A stretch of 64,000 nucleotides of DNA from Angomonas deanei (Eukaryota > Euglenozoa > Kinetoplastea > Trypanosomatida > Trypanosomatidae): positions 744,001 to 808,000 of the forward strand of contig LR877145.1 of assembly GCA_903995115.1 (NCBI GenBank). The letters are read 5' to 3'. Below, one piece after another: positions 20,162 through 30,272 of this stretch (positions are counted from its first letter, which is position 1; each line of letters starts with the position of its first letter). A program made the position numbers and the translations under genes. Under the pieces are notes generated by a model. That model searched no databases. It was not told where the DNA came from and saw nothing but the letters and a program-made list of their open reading frames with translations.

Positions 20162-20656
20162 ATGAGGATCCGAGCTTACCACCGGCATAACATCCAACGG
20201 AATAGCATTTATCTCTCTTTGCTGTTAACGGCCCACCTTATCTTTTCCTTCTGTTTTACGGCGCCGATTCTATTTACGTTTGTCGGCATACGAGTGAGCA
20301 AGACGACCACCACGTCTGGGGATGCAGCGTGGATGCTAGCCGTTAGTCTGCTGTGGTTCTTAGCGGAAGCCGCACGCATTTACCTGGGAAATGTCTCCAA
20401 CAAAAAGATGCGATTTCCGGAACTCATTAGCTTTACGTGCATCACGGTTGTCCCTCAAATCGTCCTCATTAGTGTGTATTACGGTATGGTGAAGGAAAGA
20501 ACCCCGTACGAGTATGGGGCGTGTGTGACGCAAATTATTTTGCTCGTGTTAGAATTTCTGTTTGCGGCAAGGTTAATGCTGCGTTTGGGCCGAAACAATA
20601 CGATAGACTTTTACGTATACCTTGGCCAGAACCGTTATCTGTCCCCACAGTACTAA
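20162..20656 (+). CDS. TMEM17/TMEM216-family transition-zone membrane protein
   Basis: The 164-residue protein has four hydrophobic segments (about residues 17-42, 57-76, 90-110 and 120-142). It matches the Transmemb_17 family at its most conserved place: after segment 2, an acidic residue and R-x-Y-L-G-x-x-x-N are followed by basic residues and P-E-L-x-x-F, seen here as ARIYLGN then FPELISF. Family members (TMEM17, TMEM216, TMEM80) sit in the ciliary transition zone within the MKS/tectonic module. That fits a flagellate and the presence of IFT54 and TBC1D31 in the same unit. The start is the first ATG after a T-run and AG. Confidence 0.8.
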   Translation: MRIRAYHRHNIQRNSIYLSLLLTAHLIFSFCFTAPILFTFVGIRVSKTTTTSGDAAWMLAVSLLWFLAEAARIYLGNVSNKKMRFPELISFTCITVVPQIVLISVYYGMVKERTPYEYGACVTQIILLVLEFLFAARLMLRLGRNNTIDFYVYLGQNRYLSPQY

Positions 20657-20861
20657 AGGTGTTTGGGCTGAGCTTAGAAAAGATCAATAGAACTGAAATA
20701 CAATACAATTTATAGATGATTTATGCATTTTAGACGCTTTCATTTAATGGAAGGATAAGATTGGGAGTTGTGTTGCATCTTGCATTTTTTCTGAAAGATC
20801 ACTTCTTGTTATTGTTTTGATGTATCACCCCTTCCTCCCCCGTTTCACCATTATTTAGTAG

Positions 20862-22121
20862 ATGGAAACCAATAGCCTCTTTCAGCAGTTGTTTGAGGAG
20901 CAGCGGACAAAGAGTACAAATGCAGATGGACCCACTGTGGCAGAAAACATGGCGCTTGCCAAAAAAGCACTACAGCACCCCTTGTATGACACGACTAGAA
21001 TGATTCACAAGACGTGCCGCTCCACGATTCGGGAGTGCTCTTCTCAAATCGTGAAGACCCTGCAAGTACTCGATACCTGCCCACATAGTACCACCAAGGT
21101 GGAAAGTAGGCTTCTCCTGTGTGAAGCAAATCTTCTTTCATGTTCCACGGCACTCAAGGAGCTCATCCCGACGATTGCCAAAGCCCAAGAACAGGAAGTG
21201 ATGGCGTCTGCCAGTAGTGACAAGCGATCGGAGGAGATTCGAGAGAACAATCGAAACGTCGGAGAGGGCGGACAAGTATTATTACCCATTCACGTTTTAA
21301 ATCACTTTGAACAACAACTGGTCTCGTTGCAATCGTTAGTAGCGGACTGCAGGCTGAAGGTGGTCCTGTGCAAGGAGGAAGTGGCGCTGTACAAGAATGA
21401 GATGGTGTACTTTCGCAACGCCGGGGTGCTGTCGTGTGAGGAGGATCCCACGGCGGGGTATGCCGAGCCTTCCAGCGGAGAGCAACACGACATGCTCCGA
21501 AACGTCATTGAGAAGCGGAACGAGATGATTGATGTGCTAGTGGGGACGGCTCCAAACCTCATTGGCGATGTGTCGAAACAAACCTTCTCGTTGGTCGACA
21601 ATGTGGTGAAGCGGGCGGCAGAAACGGTGAAGGCGGCGGGCGCACAGGCAGACCAACTTTTCGTGAAGGCCATTGAAACAGGAAAAAATTCGACAGAAGC
21701 GCTGCTGCACAAAGGAGTCCCCTCCGCGCTACGCCAAGGTATTATCGCCTCCGCTAAAGAAGAGGAAGACAGCTCCCCTTTCTTTACCTTCACAGAGGAA
21801 GAAACCGCTGTACTGGAGAAGGAGAACCTGGCCCTCGTCAAGCAACACGAAGAGGCCCTCTCGCTAGATGCCAAGCTAATAGAGGCGAGTGTGCGAGAAC
21901 TGTCCCAACTGACTTCCCTCGCGAATGAGCAGGTCGTGATACAAAATGAGCAGTTCTCTATCGCTCTCCAAAACACGGAAAAGGTGCAGAGCAACATGGA
22001 TAAGGCGTTGAAGGAAATGAAGAAAACGGAGGCCATGTTCTGGACGAACAAGAAGCAGTTGATTGCCCTGTTGTGGATGTGTACAATAGTGTTGCTGGTT
22101 AGCAATTTGATTATTCGCTAA
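20862..22121 (+). CDS. Syntaxin-18/Ufe1-like tail-anchored SNARE
   Basis: The 419-residue protein ends in a single hydrophobic segment with only a short tail, so it is tail-anchored. The ~75 residues before the anchor form a SNARE-like coiled coil. It begins E-E-E-T-A-V-L-E-K-E-N and continues through I-E-A-S-V-R-E-L-S-Q-L, with a Gln at the expected zero layer (V-V-I-Q-N). This layout, and the L-E-x-E-N opening, resemble syntaxin 18/Ufe1, the ER Qa-SNARE for retrograde Golgi-to-ER traffic. The N-terminal ~180 residues are helical, as in the syntaxin Habc bundle, and an amphipathic Ala/Val-rich stretch lies at ~235-270. The assignment rests on pattern similarity, so the SNARE class is likely and the exact member less certain. 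Confidence 0.65.
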   Translation: METNSLFQQLFEEQRTKSTNADGPTVAENMALAKKALQHPLYDTTRMIHKTCRSTIRECSSQIVKTLQVLDTCPHSTTKVESRLLLCEANLLSCSTALKELIPTIAKAQEQEVMASASSDKRSEEIRENNRNVGEGGQVLLPIHVLNHFEQQLVSLQSLVADCRLKVVLCKEEVALYKNEMVYFRNAGVLSCEEDPTAGYAEPSSGEQHDMLRNVIEKRNEMIDVLVGTAPNLIGDVSKQTFSLVDNVVKRAAETVKAAGAQADQLFVKAIETGKNSTEALLHKGVPSALRQGIIASAKEEEDSSPFFTFTEEETAVLEKENLALVKQHEEALSLDAKLIEASVRELSQLTSLANEQVVIQNEQFSIALQNTEKVQSNMDKALKEMKKTEAMFWTNKKQLIALLWMCTIVLLVSNLIIR

Positions 22122-22276
22122 TAAAGACGTGCTGTGTGAATTTCGTCTGTCTTTATTGTTCTTTGACTTTTCAATCGCTCCTCCCTTGAGTTTCCCTGCT
22201 TTGCCAAACACATATCCCCTCTCTTTATTTGCAGCAGTATTTTTGCTTGTGTGCATTTCCTATTAGTAAGTTTCCC

Positions 22277-25200
22277 ATGCGAGTATTTCGAGTAGGTGGT
22301 ATCTGCAAGAGAAGCTGGAGCAGCGTACTACCATTGACCAGCGTGCGGGCGTCTCACAGTTCTCGTGGTTTCCATCCCACAGCACTAGTCCGAGAGGCGA
22401 AAGACAGTGCCAGCAATCCAATAGATGTACAATCGTCCAACGGGAGGTGCACCTACTTCCCGTTTCAGTAGGGCCAACCAACAAAAGAGCGCCCCATCAA
22501 AGCCCAACCACGCCGTAGAAGTCCAACTGAACGACCCAATCTTCTCGAGCCCACCGTCTAGTTCGAAACAGCTGACGGAGCTGTTGGGAAAGACACAAGC
22601 GCTCTATGGACAAAGAGGAACGACCGACTCGGAAGCACACCACCTGTGTCTGCATACCGTGACCCATTTGGTGAACCTACGAGCGGTACCGGACCTGAAT
22701 TACAAGGATATTGTACTGCTGCTCCAAACATTGAACGTGCTGCATGTACCGACACAGGACTTGTTTCTTTTGGAGGACGTCTTCTCCTGGCTCAACGTGT
22801 ATGGCGTCCGACTCAATGCCGCTCTGTTAGCCGATGTATTCGAAGAGCTGTTGCAGCTGAAGGAGTTTACAGTGGTGCAGCGTTTTGTTCAAGAAAATAA
22901 GGATGTCGTGAATGATGCGCTGTCGACGTTGGGCATGCCTCTCAGTAAGCAGTGCGTGTGGTACACGGCGCTCCTGTGGTGTACCTATACCACCAAAAAA
23001 GAGCACCGTTTCGCGTCCCGCTGGGTATCGGGCTGCGCATCTAGGCTGCATGGTAGGATAGTGAAGGAATGCGGTTTGGACAAACTACACGACCTAGTGT
23101 CTCCGACCGCCCTAACGCATTTATTAGAAGTACACCAGTCCCTCCTCCATCACGACTGCCTTTTGGAGAAGGAGAGCGAGACAGAATACAGGACGGCACG
23201 AAATCAGATTTTAAAAAGTATTGTAAAGTGTTTTGGAAGGGATGGGGCCGTGGACCACCTTACTTTACTGCGGTTGGTCAGTTGCACCATCCATGACACA
23301 TCGTTGCCCGATGTGTGGTGGCAGAGTGTCGCCCCGTTGGTTTCACACTCTATGCAGCAAGACCAAGAAGTGCTTTCCGTTGCGTCCCTCTTGTCCCTGA
23401 TTGACATCACAGAAAATCTTCCCTCCATCGATAGTAAACTTCAAAGCGTGTTGAACCACGACGCCGTACTGGTCTTGCTTCGTCGGTACTTTGAGAAGGA
23501 TGCGCCACACCTCACCGACCATCGTGTGCTCGTCTTTGCCAAGTACGTGCAACGGTACAATGACGAACAGTTGTCAAATCTTTCTGCCATCCTCCCAAAG
23601 TTTTTACTTCAGTTCGTGCAAAGGGAGATGCAGCGGTTCCGGGAGGTGTATCAGGAATGGCACCCAGAGACAGTCCGTCTCTTTCTCCGCTACACGCAGC
23701 ACAGCCTCAAGGAGGCAGCGGAGCTGCTGTACAAGGAGTACTTTGAGCTGGTGGTGGTGCCTCTGCTGAGTGCCCCACCCCCGAATAGGAGCCCGCAAAC
23801 ACGAGACAATGCCATTATGCAGGCGGATATCTTTGCTCCTGTCGAGACCATTTCTCCTCTGTGTGAGATTCCTCGACTGCTCGGTGATGTGAAAATTGAG
23901 GTGAGTCTGCTCATCAAACAGTCCCTCAGTAAGTGGAATGTGAATGACGTGTTGACGTGCACAAAGATACTCTCTGATGCGTGCAGAGCCAGCGAAGGCG
24001 GCACTCACACATTGGCGCCTCATACCATTCTAAGAGAAGTAGCACATCTGGTGGTTCCTTACATCCAACGGGCCTCTCCGATGCAAGTCGCCAAGCTCAC
24101 CTATTACTTTGCGGCGGCAGAAGTGAGGGAGGACGTGTTTTGTGCGGCGGTGATGGAGCGTCTCAAGGAGTTTTTAAATACGCCCACAAGGTATAACTTG
24201 GACCTTTATCAGCTTGGTGGTATCGTCACCGGACTTACCAGCCTGGAGTACAAGGACGGCACTTACATGATGGACACCGCCCCTTTTGTGTTGGAGTGTG
24301 TGTCTGTGAAGAAGGAAGGGGACTTGGAGGTGGTCGCCAAGCTGTTTTCCTGTTTCTCTGTCAAGCAGACGTGGAACTTCCCTGTGATCCAGGCACTGGC
24401 GAACCGGGCGGCGGATCTGCTGCAGGGCGACGCCACACTTTCTGACAAGGACTTTAATAGTTTGGTGCTGTGTCAACTCGCCCTCTTGAGACTGGATACC
24501 CCGCACCTCCGTATAACCGAAACACTCCTGCAGGCCATACAACGCGTCAAGGATCTACCCTCCCTGTCTCTCACGGATTCGGTGGTGCTGCTGTCCCTTG
24601 TTTCCCGCCTGGACTTGGGCCTCGTCAAAACAAGGTGTGCGGAAGAATTAGCGGGAAAAGAGGGTCGCGATCTTAAGTTGAGCGCCACCGTCTTGAACAC
24701 CCTGATCGCGAACATTCTCGAGCACAAGGGCGACATACCGTTCCCTATTCTGTGCGAGATTGTGGCCTCCTTGTCTCGACTGCACAGCGTGTACTTTGGT
24801 GGGAAAGAAGGGCTCTCTAGTCCTCATCTGGACGGCGAGCTGCGCCTGTCGATTCTAGCCACGCTAAATGAACTACACCTGCGTGTGGTTGGCTGCATTC
24901 CTGCCGCTCCCACAGAACTGATAGACATTGTATTAGAGGCCTACTCCACGATTGGCAAGCGTGACGAGGAGCTGTTTCGAATTGCGGCCGATCGCGTTTC
25001 CGCTACCGCCGAGGAAACCAGTTCTATTGTGCTCGCGTCCATTTTGGCCTCCTTCGCCCGCGCCGACCTCGGGGACCACCGTCTGTTCGTCGAGATGATT
25101 CCCCACGTCCGCCATGTTGCCCAATACGGAACCAGTCTCGATGTCGTCCGGGTCGTGTCCTCCTATGCGAAAGTTTCCATATGGCACTACACCCTGTTTG

Positions 25201-25616
25201 TGCGCCTCGCAGAACAGGCGATTGCCCTCAAGTCGTCCTTCTCCACAGCTCTTATTGTGGAGCTGCTGGGTGCCTTTGCGAAGGTGGGGATGCGGCATGA
25301 GAAGGTATTCAACGAGTTTAGCACCCGTATTGAGAGCTTGGGAAGTGTCCTTTCGTTGGAGGAACTCCTTTCCCTCTGTTCCAGTTACGCCAAAATGAAC
25401 ATCCGTAACAAGCGGGTGTTTGACACGTGCACCACGCAGGCACTCCTTTTGCTGAATCAGGTCGACACGCAAGCGAAGGCCGTTCAGCTGCTCGACGCCA
25501 TGGCGGAGGTGGAGTACGACCAGGTGTCTCTCCGGAAAGCGCTGGTCAAAAAATTCCCCGAGATCGAGGGGAATTATCAGATGTTTGAGAATAATGTCAC
25601 AGATGAAGCTCACTAA
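22277..25616 (+). CDS. Large helical-repeat protein, probable mitochondrial RNA-binding factor; frame interrupted near the N-terminus
   Basis: The main open frame (ATG 22425 to 25616, 1063 residues) consists of repeated helical hairpins of about 37 residues. Recurring signatures are [hydrophobic]-x-[FY]-[AS]-[KR] followed by H/N/D-x-x-[VL]-F, clearest between 24900 and 25450 (SYAKVSIWHYTLF, AFAKVGMRHEKVF, SYAKMNIRNKRVF). This resembles HPR/OPR and FASTK-type organelle RNA factors. Upstream, the first ATG after the splice site (22277, frame 2) reads MRVFRVGGICKRSWSS, a typical mitochondrial presequence, and runs to a stop at 22469-22471. Removing one base at GGG (22442-22444) would join the two into about 1112 residues. 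Without it, the longer frame starts with no obvious import signal. Confidence 0.75.
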
Positions 25617-25766
25617 ATGGGAGACGATGGATTATGTTCACTATACGCTTTGTCATAAGGGATGATTTATGATGTGAGGTGGAAGTAAGTATTTGTTGAA
25701 ACGTAAACTGACGTTAACATCTCATGACTCTCGTATATAACACTTTCAACTGGTTCGTATTTCTAA

Positions 25767-26504
25767 ATGAAGCCCACTATTGTGCTGGTGACCGGAAACA
25801 AGGGAAAACTAGCAGAGGTGGAGGAGTTCCTGTCGGAGGATAAGGTGACACTGCGGGCCATCCCGCTGGACCTCCCCGAGTATCAGGCCAAAACGGTAGA
25901 GGAAGTGAGTCACCTCAAGTCGATTGAGGCACATCGTCAGGTGATGGCGAAGTTGGCGTCTCTATCCGAGGAAGAGAAACAATCCCCACTGCATGGGCCA
26001 CTGTTAGCCTCGTTAAAGGAGACCGGAAAGCTCTATGTATTGGTCGATGACACGTCCCTAGAGTTTGCCTGTCTAAATCAGCTTCCTGGTCCCTACATCA
26101 AGTGGTTCCTCGACTCCGTCGGTCCCGAGGGACTGGTGAAGATGACGGAAGGATTTAATGAAAATGGAAACACGCCGCTAGCGCACAATGCGGAGGGTTT
26201 CACACCCGCACCACATCGAGTGGCCAATGCCGCCTGTGTGCTCTCCCTCTGTGTACTAGAGGGAGAGTCGTACACGGTCCGCCAATTCCGTGGGGAGTGC
26301 GAAGGGGTCCTCGTGAACACGCCGCAGGGTGGCAAAGGGTTTGGGTGGGACTGCATCTTTGCGCCCAAGGCACAGCCGGTCGACAGCTACCCGCCGTATT
26401 CTAGAACCTACGCGGAACTTTCCATCGCAGAGAAGCGGGCCGTCTCCCATAGGGGTGTGGCACTAACGAAATTGTCCGATGCGCTCGCGACATTGACGCC
26501 GTAA
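25767..26504 (+). CDS. ITPA: Inosine/xanthosine triphosphate pyrophosphatase (HAM1 family)
   Basis: The 245-residue enzyme hydrolyses ITP, dITP and XTP to the monophosphate and pyrophosphate, cleansing the nucleotide pool. Diagnostic motifs are all present: T-G-N-K-G-K at the start, V-D-D-T-S-L-E near residue 92, L-P-G-P-Y-I-K-W, G-G-K-G-F-G-W-D-C-I-F, and S-H-R-G near the end. A Glu/Lys-rich insertion at about 60-85 lengthens it relative to the ~195-residue human protein, and a second insertion lies after M-T-E-G-F. There is no targeting signal, so a cytosolic site is expected. The ATG follows closely on a short AT-rich 5' region. Confidence 0.96.
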   Translation: MKPTIVLVTGNKGKLAEVEEFLSEDKVTLRAIPLDLPEYQAKTVEEVSHLKSIEAHRQVMAKLASLSEEEKQSPLHGPLLASLKETGKLYVLVDDTSLEFACLNQLPGPYIKWFLDSVGPEGLVKMTEGFNENGNTPLAHNAEGFTPAPHRVANAACVLSLCVLEGESYTVRQFRGECEGVLVNTPQGGKGFGWDCIFAPKAQPVDSYPPYSRTYAELSIAEKRAVSHRGVALTKLSDALATLTP

Positions 26505-26677
26505 TACGATTAAGCATTATGTTTCGGTATGCTGTTTTTGTTTCTTGTATCTGTTGCGATCCCCCTGCTATAACTTTGGCTATGAATATCCCATGTGACT
26601 TTCTTTCTTATCATTTTAGTAATTTTAGAATTTTTTTTTTTTAATACCCTTTATTATCCAACCAGTTACAGTCAATA

Positions 26678-27562
26678 ATGGGTGAAGTAGACTATTGGAG
26701 TGCGACGCGAAAGGCGTATGAACCGTTGCAGCTAGAGCAACCCGAGTTCACCGACAAACATCTAAAGAGACCCCCGTTCAAGTTTATTTTTGATATCGTG
26801 ACGAACATTAATAAACGGTTTGCGGCGTACGACCACATTTTCACGCTTGATCTGCTCGACTACGACAGTATCGACTCCAAGGAAAAGAAGATTGACTACC
26901 TCAAGCGCCTCATCAAGTACGTGGAAAAGCTGCTCAAGGTCAAAATTGACGTTTCCGCCAAGAAGATCGTGGCAGGTCAGGAATGCGAAAAGACGAATAT
27001 TTTTCTGCAGTACGTGGCGATGGCCGTCGGCTTGGCGCAGCAGGACAAGCAGAAACGGGTGAGTGTGTCTGCACCGCCTCAGCCCCCGGCTGTAGAGCCG
27101 GCCGGTGCGGCTAACTCGGGAACCAACAACCTATCATCTGCTGGGGAGTCGAACACTGCTTTTGCCAATCCCGCGGACTACGGGTTTGCAGACCTTCCCG
27201 CGCGACACAGCCTACCGCGAAAGAAGTCGAGCAGTGGCGGGGAGTCGGCCACTGGGTTTGCGCTTCGTGAAGAGCGCAAGAACAACTTGCTAAAGGAGGT
27301 GGCCGATTTCAATAGGACTCTGGCGGGGTACCACCTCAACGTCGACGTCGAGGAGCCGGCAGATGTCCGGGCGATGGGACAGAGTATCGTCACCATGTGG
27401 AACCAGATGCACGAGGTCAACACGCAGACTACCCCTAGCAACATGCCGGTCGAGGCACTGGAGACGGCGATTAAGCGGCAGATTGAGAATATACAGCAAA
27501 TCCAAGGTATTATAGAGAAGAACGAGGAGCTGCTTTCCCACTTGGAAGACGTTCTCGTTTAA
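26678..27562 (+). CDS. IFT54: Intraflagellar transport protein IFT54 (TRAF3IP1/MIP-T3 family)
   Basis: The N-terminal ~110 residues match the calponin-homology-like tubulin-binding domain of IFT54. This includes F-T-D-K-H-L-K-R-P-P-F-K-F at 25-38 and the hallmark K-I-V-A-G-Q-E-C-E-K-T-N-I-F-L-Q. The linker (~125-190) is Pro/Ala/Ser-rich, and the C-terminal ~100 residues form the coiled coil that pairs with IFT20 in IFT-B. At 294 residues it is shorter than animal homologues because the disordered middle is small, as in other protists. It acts in flagellar assembly. The start is the first ATG after a T-run at about 26631-26642. Confidence 0.95.
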   Translation: MGEVDYWSATRKAYEPLQLEQPEFTDKHLKRPPFKFIFDIVTNINKRFAAYDHIFTLDLLDYDSIDSKEKKIDYLKRLIKYVEKLLKVKIDVSAKKIVAGQECEKTNIFLQYVAMAVGLAQQDKQKRVSVSAPPQPPAVEPAGAANSGTNNLSSAGESNTAFANPADYGFADLPARHSLPRKKSSSGGESATGFALREERKNNLLKEVADFNRTLAGYHLNVDVEEPADVRAMGQSIVTMWNQMHEVNTQTTPSNMPVEALETAIKRQIENIQQIQGIIEKNEELLSHLEDVLV

Positions 27563-27787
27563 ATGCGTAGTGGTTGTGGTTGTGGTTGTTGTATTTTTTT
27601 TGTTCCAGCTTCGTTGAAGAATGTACTATTGTGTATAGCTGAATTATCGTATAGGTTCAGCATTTGTATTTTTGAAATTTGTACTGAGGGGGTAGAATTT
27701 TTCCTCGTTGCTCGTTCTTTTGGACAAGGGGAGTTGCCATCCTTGACCACTACTTTTCTTCCTCCACTGTCTCCCATTAGAATAAAA

Positions 27788-28990
27788 ATGAAGCACTTTT
27801 CATGGCTATTTCTGGCGATAACATTTTCCGCCTGCACGTTTGTATGTGGGCTGCAGGTGAACGACCCTTTTGATACCTTGGCCCATGTGGAGCCGTTGCC
27901 CGTCCGACAGAACACCTCTGTGAAGGTGGAACATCGGATCCATATTTCGTATGAGTCTCTCCTCCGTATGACCGCACCCGCCTCCCTTCCGTCCTACAAT
28001 CAAACCTGCACCCTCGACCCGACCAACGTGGTCTACGGCGCCCTGACGGAAGTGAGTGTCGAGGTCACCCCAGGGGAGACGCGCAAGTTTCTTCTCTACG
28101 TCCCCAACAGTTATAAATCGTCCATGATGAAGAGAAGGGAACAGTCGACTGGTGATGCCGCACCACACTATACCCCGGTGGCACTGCAGCTTCTGTTTCA
28201 CGGTCTGAACGACAACAGCGACAACTTTATCAAGGCAACAGAGTTCATGCCCTACGCGGAGCAGTATAACTATATTATTGCCAGCGCCTCCGGTACGCTG
28301 GGTTGGCTCGGCTATGCCTGGAACTCTGGCACGTGCTGTGGATTTACATCAGAGGAGAAGCCAAATGAGTTTCTCTTCATTCAGCGCATCATTGAGATCA
28401 TCACCAATGAAATGAACCTCTGTGTCCACCAGGATAAGCTCTTCGCGACGGGGTTTAGCAACGGCGCCATGCTGGCCGAGGTGCTCGGTTGCCATATGCC
28501 TTATACCATCCGAGTGGCCACCAGTGTGGGCGGCGTGGTCGAGGTACGACCCGGCAATGCAGAGGGGTTAGCCAAATGTACGACCCTGGCAAAGGAGGCC
28601 GACAAGGCGAACGGGGCGGACGGCAAACGGCGTACCAGTGTGCTGATGATTCGAGGCGACAATGACAACATGGTGGCGTGGGGTGGCAACGCGATTCTTG
28701 GTTTCCCTTCCGTCGAGGACGACGTGAAAGGTTGGGTAAGTCGAAACGGCTGCACGTCTGATGTCACGACCACAATGAACACTTCTTTCTACGAAAACTA
28801 CATTTATGAAAACTGCCACGTGGAGGAGCAGGCCCGTCACTCACCACTGGAAAGAGGTGGAGAGAGTATTGTGGAGCTGGTCCGTGTCAAGGGCGGTTCC
28901 CACACCTGGCCGGAGGCAAACAACTTCTCCACCACCGACTACATTATCGACTTTACACGGCGTGTTTTTATCAGTTTTCTAGACGAGTAA
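27788..28990 (+). CDS. Secreted PHB-depolymerase/feruloyl-esterase-like hydrolase
   Basis: The ATG at 27788 lies just after C/T-rich sequence and AG at 27779-27780, and gives 400 residues. It begins with a signal peptide (about residues 1-22, MKHFSWLFLAITFSACTFVCG). The body is an alpha/beta hydrolase of the polyhydroxybutyrate-depolymerase/LpqC-like esterase group. It has L-L-F-H-G-L-N-D-N for the oxyanion region, G-F-S-N-G-A around nucleophile Ser224, R-G-D-N-D with acid Asp291, and G-G-S-H-T-W-P with His372. C-C at the entrance and other Cys residues suggest disulfides in the secretory path. The family is mainly bacterial and fungal, so lateral transfer is possible but unproven; base composition is like its neighbours. 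The natural ester substrate is unknown. Confidence 0.88.
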   Translation: MKHFSWLFLAITFSACTFVCGLQVNDPFDTLAHVEPLPVRQNTSVKVEHRIHISYESLLRMTAPASLPSYNQTCTLDPTNVVYGALTEVSVEVTPGETRKFLLYVPNSYKSSMMKRREQSTGDAAPHYTPVALQLLFHGLNDNSDNFIKATEFMPYAEQYNYIIASASGTLGWLGYAWNSGTCCGFTSEEKPNEFLFIQRIIEIITNEMNLCVHQDKLFATGFSNGAMLAEVLGCHMPYTIRVATSVGGVVEVRPGNAEGLAKCTTLAKEADKANGADGKRRTSVLMIRGDNDNMVAWGGNAILGFPSVEDDVKGWVSRNGCTSDVTTTMNTSFYENYIYENCHVEEQARHSPLERGGESIVELVRVKGGSHTWPEANNFSTTDYIIDFTRRVFISFLDE

Positions 28991-29204
28991 AATCATCTTA
29001 CCAACCTATCTGTACACAACATTTTGATGCTTTGTTTTCCTATTTTATAGCAGTATATATTTTTTATCGTTCAATGTGGTTCCCCCATCTGGTGCGCTAC
29101 TGGTGTAGTGCTCTTCATTCCTTTGTTCACATATAAACTTTTTTTTTTCTCTTTTCTGCACTTTTCTTTTTGCAGCACTTTATAACCGTTTTAAGAAAGT
29201 AAGA

Positions 29205-29867
29205 ATGCCCAAGTCAAAGAGAGCTAAAGTGGTGCCCCTCTCCAAAACGCACTCCAAGACCCGCGAAGATAAGGATGCGCTGATTGAGAAGATTCGTGCC
29301 GCGCTAGACAACTACACGGATGTCTACACCTTCAAACTGTTCAACTCGAGAAATCAAATTCTACAGGAGGTGCGCGAGCAGCGTGCTGGGGATAGCCGTA
29401 TCTTTTTAGGGAACAATAAGTTAATGCAAATCGCCCTCGGACGTGATGAGGAGAGTGAGCTGAAAGAAAACCTGCACAAGTTATGCCCCTTTCTCACCGA
29501 CCTGTGCGGCCTCCTCTTTACAAATCTCGATAAGAAGTCGGTGAAGGAGTACTTTGACACGGTCGGGGCGCAGGTGTATGCTCGTACGGGGCAGGTGGCC
29601 ACGGAGGCGCTGGAGCTGAAGACTGGTCCACTCCCTCAGTTCCCGCACAGCATGTTCGACCACCTCTACAAGCTAGGGCTCAACATAAAGCTAGACAAGG
29701 GTGTGATTCACCTGCTGCAGGACACAACCGTGTGTGAGGTTGGTGACACGCTGAGCGCGGAGGCAGCGCAGCTTCTACGTCTGTTTGGTGTGCAGTCGGC
29801 GCAGTTCCGCATTGAGCTGACCGCACACTGGGCGAATGGGGTGGCCAAGAAGGTGTCCTCCAAGTAA
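29205..29867 (+). CDS. MRT4: Ribosome assembly factor MRT4 (uL10-like)
   Basis: The 220-residue protein matches MRTO4/Mrt4, a paralogue of stalk protein uL10 that holds the stalk base of pre-60S particles before being exchanged. Seen features are the basic start M-P-K-S-K-R-A-K-V-V-P-L-S-K-T, then R-I-F-L-G-N-N-K-L-M-Q-I-A-L-G-R, the uL10-like core through G-L-L-F-T-N, and the Mrt4-type ending with F-G-V-Q-S-A-Q-F-R-I-E-L. The acidic stalk tail of uL10 is absent, as expected. The protein should act in nucleolus and nucleus. The start is the first ATG after an AG in TTTTTGCAG at about 29173-29174. Confidence 0.96.
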   Translation: MPKSKRAKVVPLSKTHSKTREDKDALIEKIRAALDNYTDVYTFKLFNSRNQILQEVREQRAGDSRIFLGNNKLMQIALGRDEESELKENLHKLCPFLTDLCGLLFTNLDKKSVKEYFDTVGAQVYARTGQVATEALELKTGPLPQFPHSMFDHLYKLGLNIKLDKGVIHLLQDTTVCEVGDTLSAEAAQLLRLFGVQSAQFRIELTAHWANGVAKKVSSK

Positions 29868-30272
29868 TTCTAACATGATAACTCGTTTAAATTGATGTTT
29901 TTCTTTAATTCCGTAATAAATAGGTTTTCCTTGTTTTTCCTTAAAGAAAATTATTAACCTCTAATTAAATAACTAATGAAACTTGTTTCTAGTCACTAGT
30001 AACATGGATAGAATGCAGGTTATATTCTGCTCTAAGTGTGTTGTGAAAGTGATACCTTTTTCATCTATTACTCCTCACTACCCTTTTCTTTTTAGTTTAT
30101 CGTATACCCATCTCACAGTAGCGGACGTCTGCAGCGTCAACGTGTGACAGGCTATATTACCGTGTCCACTCTTCGTTTTCTTTCTTTTCTTACATATCAA
30201 CGCTCTTATTGAGCTTTTAGTTTTGTTGTTGAATATTATTATTATTATTGTTATTGGTGCAGATATATTAGC
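29868..30272 (+). other. Intergenic region with trans-splice signal and ATT repeat
   Basis: It is AT-rich without a supportable gene. The pyrimidine stretch CTCTTCGTTTTCTTTCTTTT at about 30170-30190, an ATT repeat at about 30234-30249, and AG at 30261-30262 precede the VPS9-domain gene. No tRNA-like B box was found. Confidence 0.55.
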
